DNA of 6,214 nt from an uncultured Verrucomicrobiota bacterium (GTDB lineage: Bacteria > Verrucomicrobiota > Kiritimatiellia > RFP12 > UBA3636), in the NCBI GenBank assembly GCA_946612175.1, contig CAMOEO010000182.1:1-6214 (forward strand), given 5' to 3'. The position numbers and the translations under genes were made by a program. Each line of letters starts with the position of its first letter. The first letter of the stretch is position 1. This document shows, piece after piece, positions 4,065-6,214 of the stretch. A model generated the notes under the pieces. The model had not been told where the DNA came from, did no database searches, and worked only from the letters and a program-made list of their open reading frames with translations.

Positions 4065-6214
4065 GCTGCCGTGCCCCTTGAAGCGGCATCCCCGGCGGCG
4101 GGTCGCAGAAAAACAACGGGGACGGGAAGTCCGAAGGGAACGACCCGGGGGCGCGCCTCGCGGAAGGCGCGCATCTCGTTCGGGCCGAGCCAGGCGGGGT
4201 CCGGCGCGCCGAAGTGGAGCGGGCCGAAGGCGTTGCGGCGGTGGCCGTAGAGCGTCACGAGGAGTTCGCGCGCGTCCGCGAGCTCGGGCCCGAAGACGGC
4301 CTCGTACGGCGGCCAGCCGCGGAAGACGGGCGCCCCTCCGGGAATCGCGAACTCGATCGCGGTGCCGTCGAAGCGCGGGACGCGCACGGCGATGCGCGCG
4401 CCGGCCGCCGCGGCGCGGCGCGCGGCGGCGGGGACGGGGACGCGGCATTCGACGTTACCGGCGTAGTGCAGGAGCCCCCGCGCGGTCCAGTCGCCGGGGC
4501 GGAGGCGGCGCGGCGGCGCGGCGAGCGCGCCGTCGCGGCCGACGCCGAAGTCGCCGAGCAGGTAGCACGCCTCGAGGCCGGGATGGCGCGCATCGTAGCG
4601 CAGGCGCAGCGCGAGGCGGTTCTCCCCGGCGCGCAGGAGTCCGGCCGGGACCGGGACGACGGGTAGCGCGGGGTCGACCCACCAGCCGCGCGGGGCGGCG
4701 CGGAGCGGGCGGCCGTTGAGCTCGATGGAGAACGCGGCGGCGCGCTCGAGCGCGAGGCCGCAGGCGCCCGCGGGCGGGACGCGGCACCGGATTTCGTAGT
4801 CGAGCCGGACGTCGGCCGACGGGCCGGGCGGATCGCCGAGCGTCGTCCAGGGCTGCGGGACGCGGTTCACGCGGATCGGCGCGCCGATGCGCGCGCGGAC
4901 GGCATCGTCGAGGTCGAGGACGTAGCCGCCGCCGAGCGCTGCGCCGTCGGCGGAGCATGCGACGGGTTGGTCGAGGACGAGGACGTTCGGCTCGGAGAGG
5001 CGGATGCCGTAGGGGCCGCGGGAAGGCAGGGACGCGCCCGCGGCGCGTCCGGCCTGCGGACGGGCCGTGGAAGCGTCCCCGTCCGCCCGTTCCACTGCGA
5101 AGAGGCGCGATTCGCGGGCGGCGAGCGGGGCGGCGAAGCGGTAGGCGCCGCGCTCGTAGCGGAAGGGGACGGGGCGCGAGGCGCCGTCATCGGGCAGGAG
5201 CTCGACGACGCGGCGGCCGGCGGGGGCGCGCAGCGCGATCTCCGCGCCGGGGAACGCGAGGGTGCGTCCGGCGGGCGGCGGGATGTCCATGATGCGCCCG
5301 GCCTCGGGGAACTCGCAGCCGAGGTTGCAGACGAAGAGGACGGTGCGCGCGGACGTCTCGTTCACGAGGCAGAGCGCGGGGCGGACGGTGCGCCCGCGCT
5401 CCCGGACGCGGACGCGGGCGAGCGACGGCGCCGCGGCGCGGGCGAGAGCGGCGGCGGAGGCGACGCGGCGGAACGCGGCGAAGGCACGGGCGGGCGCGAC
5501 TGACGGGCGGCCGTCGAGGCGCGCCGGCGGTTCGCCCCAGAAGAGCACCTCGCCGCCGGCGGCGGCGAAGGCGCGCAGCAGGCGCAGCGTGGAGGTGCGG
5601 ATCGTGAGGAGCGGCTGGAGCGCGACGGCGCGGTAGCGCCCGCGGCCGAGGCGGATCGCGGGCGGCGCGCCGGCGGCGCCGCGGCGGACGCGTGCGCGGG
5701 CGGCGAGCGCGTCCTCGTCGCCGAAGTCGAAGTCGACCTTCTCCGCCAGGAGCTCGTTCGTGAGCGCGACGAAGTCGCGTTCGAGCGCGGCGAGCGGCGC
5801 GGGCCTCGCGCGGAGGCGGAGCCCCTGGGCGGAGTCCATCGGGTGGACGACGAGCAGCTCCGCGGCGTCGCGCCCGGCCGAGACCGCGGCCGTGATGCGC
5901 GCGAGGCGGTCCTCGAGCGCCCTGGCGCGCGGCGCCCACGGCGCCTGGCGGAAGAGGCTGCCGGGGTAGTCGCGCTTGGCGCGGCCCTCCATCGAGTACC
6001 ACGCCAGATGCGGGACGCGGAAGTTCACGCCGAGCGCGAGCAGCCATTCGGCGATCGCCTTGAAGCCCTCGAGCGGGAAGTCCCAGCCCGTGGCGGCGTG
6101 CAGCTCGACGAGGCGGAAGCGGCGGCCGTCCTGGCGCGCGGCGGAGACGCACTGCCTGGCCGTGTTGGCGACGAACCAGTTGCGCGTGATGACGTCGATC
6201 CCGGGGCGCTGCAT
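4049..6214 (-). CDS. Multidomain glycoside-hydrolase-like protein, C-terminal part (N-terminus outside window)
   Basis: The frame is open for 721 codons from the window edge to TAG at 4051-4049. The ATG at the edge is probably internal, because related proteins have more sequence before PGIDVITRN. Residues 1-110 look like the end of a TIM-barrel hydrolase: VELHAATGWD (E37 a candidate catalytic Glu), GFKAIAEWLLALGVNF, and HLAWYSM with RAKRDYP (H69-P84). Residues 117-235 resemble a Rossmann-like domain (LLVVHPMDSA, VDFDFGDEDAL, AFAAAGGEVLFWG). A small beta-domain follows (about 280-376). A jelly-roll galactose-binding-like domain spans about 469-558 (AGENRLALRLRY, LEACYLLGDFGV). The last segment (576-670) has WPPYEA and GHRRNAFGPLH, as in GH106/GH2-like proteins. 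I place it near GH106 (rhamnosidase-type) from memory; substrate is unproven. Whether it is secreted cannot be judged. It is rich in Ala/Arg, with visibly higher GC than its neighbours. The symporter gene follows after 170 bp. Confidence 0.8.
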   Translation of the reverse strand: MQRPGIDVITRNWFVANTARQCVSAARQDGRRFRLVELHAATGWDFPLEGFKAIAEWLLALGVNFRVPHLAWYSMEGRAKRDYPGSLFRQAPWAPRARALEDRLARITAAVSAGRDAAELLVVHPMDSAQGLRLRARPAPLAALERDFVALTNELLAEKVDFDFGDEDALAARARVRRGAAGAPPAIRLGRGRYRAVALQPLLTIRTSTLRLLRAFAAAGGEVLFWGEPPARLDGRPSVAPARAFAAFRRVASAAALARAAAPSLARVRVRERGRTVRPALCLVNETSARTVLFVCNLGCEFPEAGRIMDIPPPAGRTLAFPGAEIALRAPAGRRVVELLPDDGASRPVPFRYERGAYRFAAPLAARESRLFAVERADGDASTARPQAGRAAGASLPSRGPYGIRLSEPNVLVLDQPVACSADGAALGGGYVLDLDDAVRARIGAPIRVNRVPQPWTTLGDPPGPSADVRLDYEIRCRVPPAGACGLALERAAAFSIELNGRPLRAAPRGWWVDPALPVVPVPAGLLRAGENRLALRLRYDARHPGLEACYLLGDFGVGRDGALAAPPRRLRPGDWTARGLLHYAGNVECRVPVPAAARRAAAAGARIAVRVPRFDGTAIEFAIPGGAPVFRGWPPYEAVFGPELADARELLVTLYGHRRNAFGPLHFGAPDPAWLGPNEMRAFREARPRVVPFGLPVPVVFLRPAAGDAASRGTAAYTFV

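Noticed and set aside
4957..5503. Overlapping + strand open frames opposite the hydrolase gene
   Set aside because: Arg/Gly-rich low-complexity translations typical of antisense reading of GCG/CGC codons.
1..6214. CRISPR array, tRNA, rRNA, transposon ends or defence genes
   Set aside because: No regularly spaced direct repeats, no tRNA-like cloverleaf, no transposase or nuclease motifs were seen.

Overview
The window is GC-rich and looks like an ordinary metabolic stretch of a fermentative, polysaccharide-degrading bacterium. Three things suggest an anaerobic gut or sediment member of the PVC group, possibly Kiritimatiellota or Lentisphaerota: an AdhE-type alcohol dehydrogenase, a large sodium/solute symporter with a long soluble insert, and a multidomain glycoside-hydrolase-like protein of a kind I associate with those phyla. 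None of the clear genes has a strong Shine-Dalgarno sequence. The taxonomic placement is inference from remembered family resemblance, not from a search.

Layout. Positions 3-467 (+) hold the last 154 codons of an AdhE-like protein. Its stop codon sits inside a long two-tier hairpin (451-496). Positions 525-1367 (+) encode a small APH/choline-kinase-like phosphotransferase that begins with a lysine/alanine/proline-rich tail. A 16-bp perfect hairpin (1395-1431) separates this + strand pair from the convergent - strand genes. Positions 1473-3878 (-) encode an 801-residue SSS-family symporter. Its 170-bp upstream region contains a good sigma70-like promoter, a hairpin that would lie at the very 5' end of the transcript, and a small hairpin followed by five T's. 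Positions 4049-6214 (-) hold the C-terminal 721 codons of a glycoside-hydrolase-like protein, cut by the window edge. A 16-bp palindrome at its stop codon abuts the -35 box of the symporter promoter.

How the genes may work together. The hydrolase and the symporter face the same way, and the simplest reading is a small carbohydrate-use module: the enzyme releases a sugar or sugar acid and the symporter imports it with Na+. The symporter also appears to have its own promoter and a possible operator. AdhE would regenerate NAD+ by reducing acetyl-CoA to ethanol. The kinase's substrate cannot be read from the sequence. I see no CRISPR array, tRNA, rRNA, insertion sequence, phage gene or defence system, and no clear sign of a wholly new system. 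The most unusual points are the tailed kinase, the extracytoplasmic insert in the symporter, and the structured intergenic regions. No gene-free stretch exceeds 300 bases.
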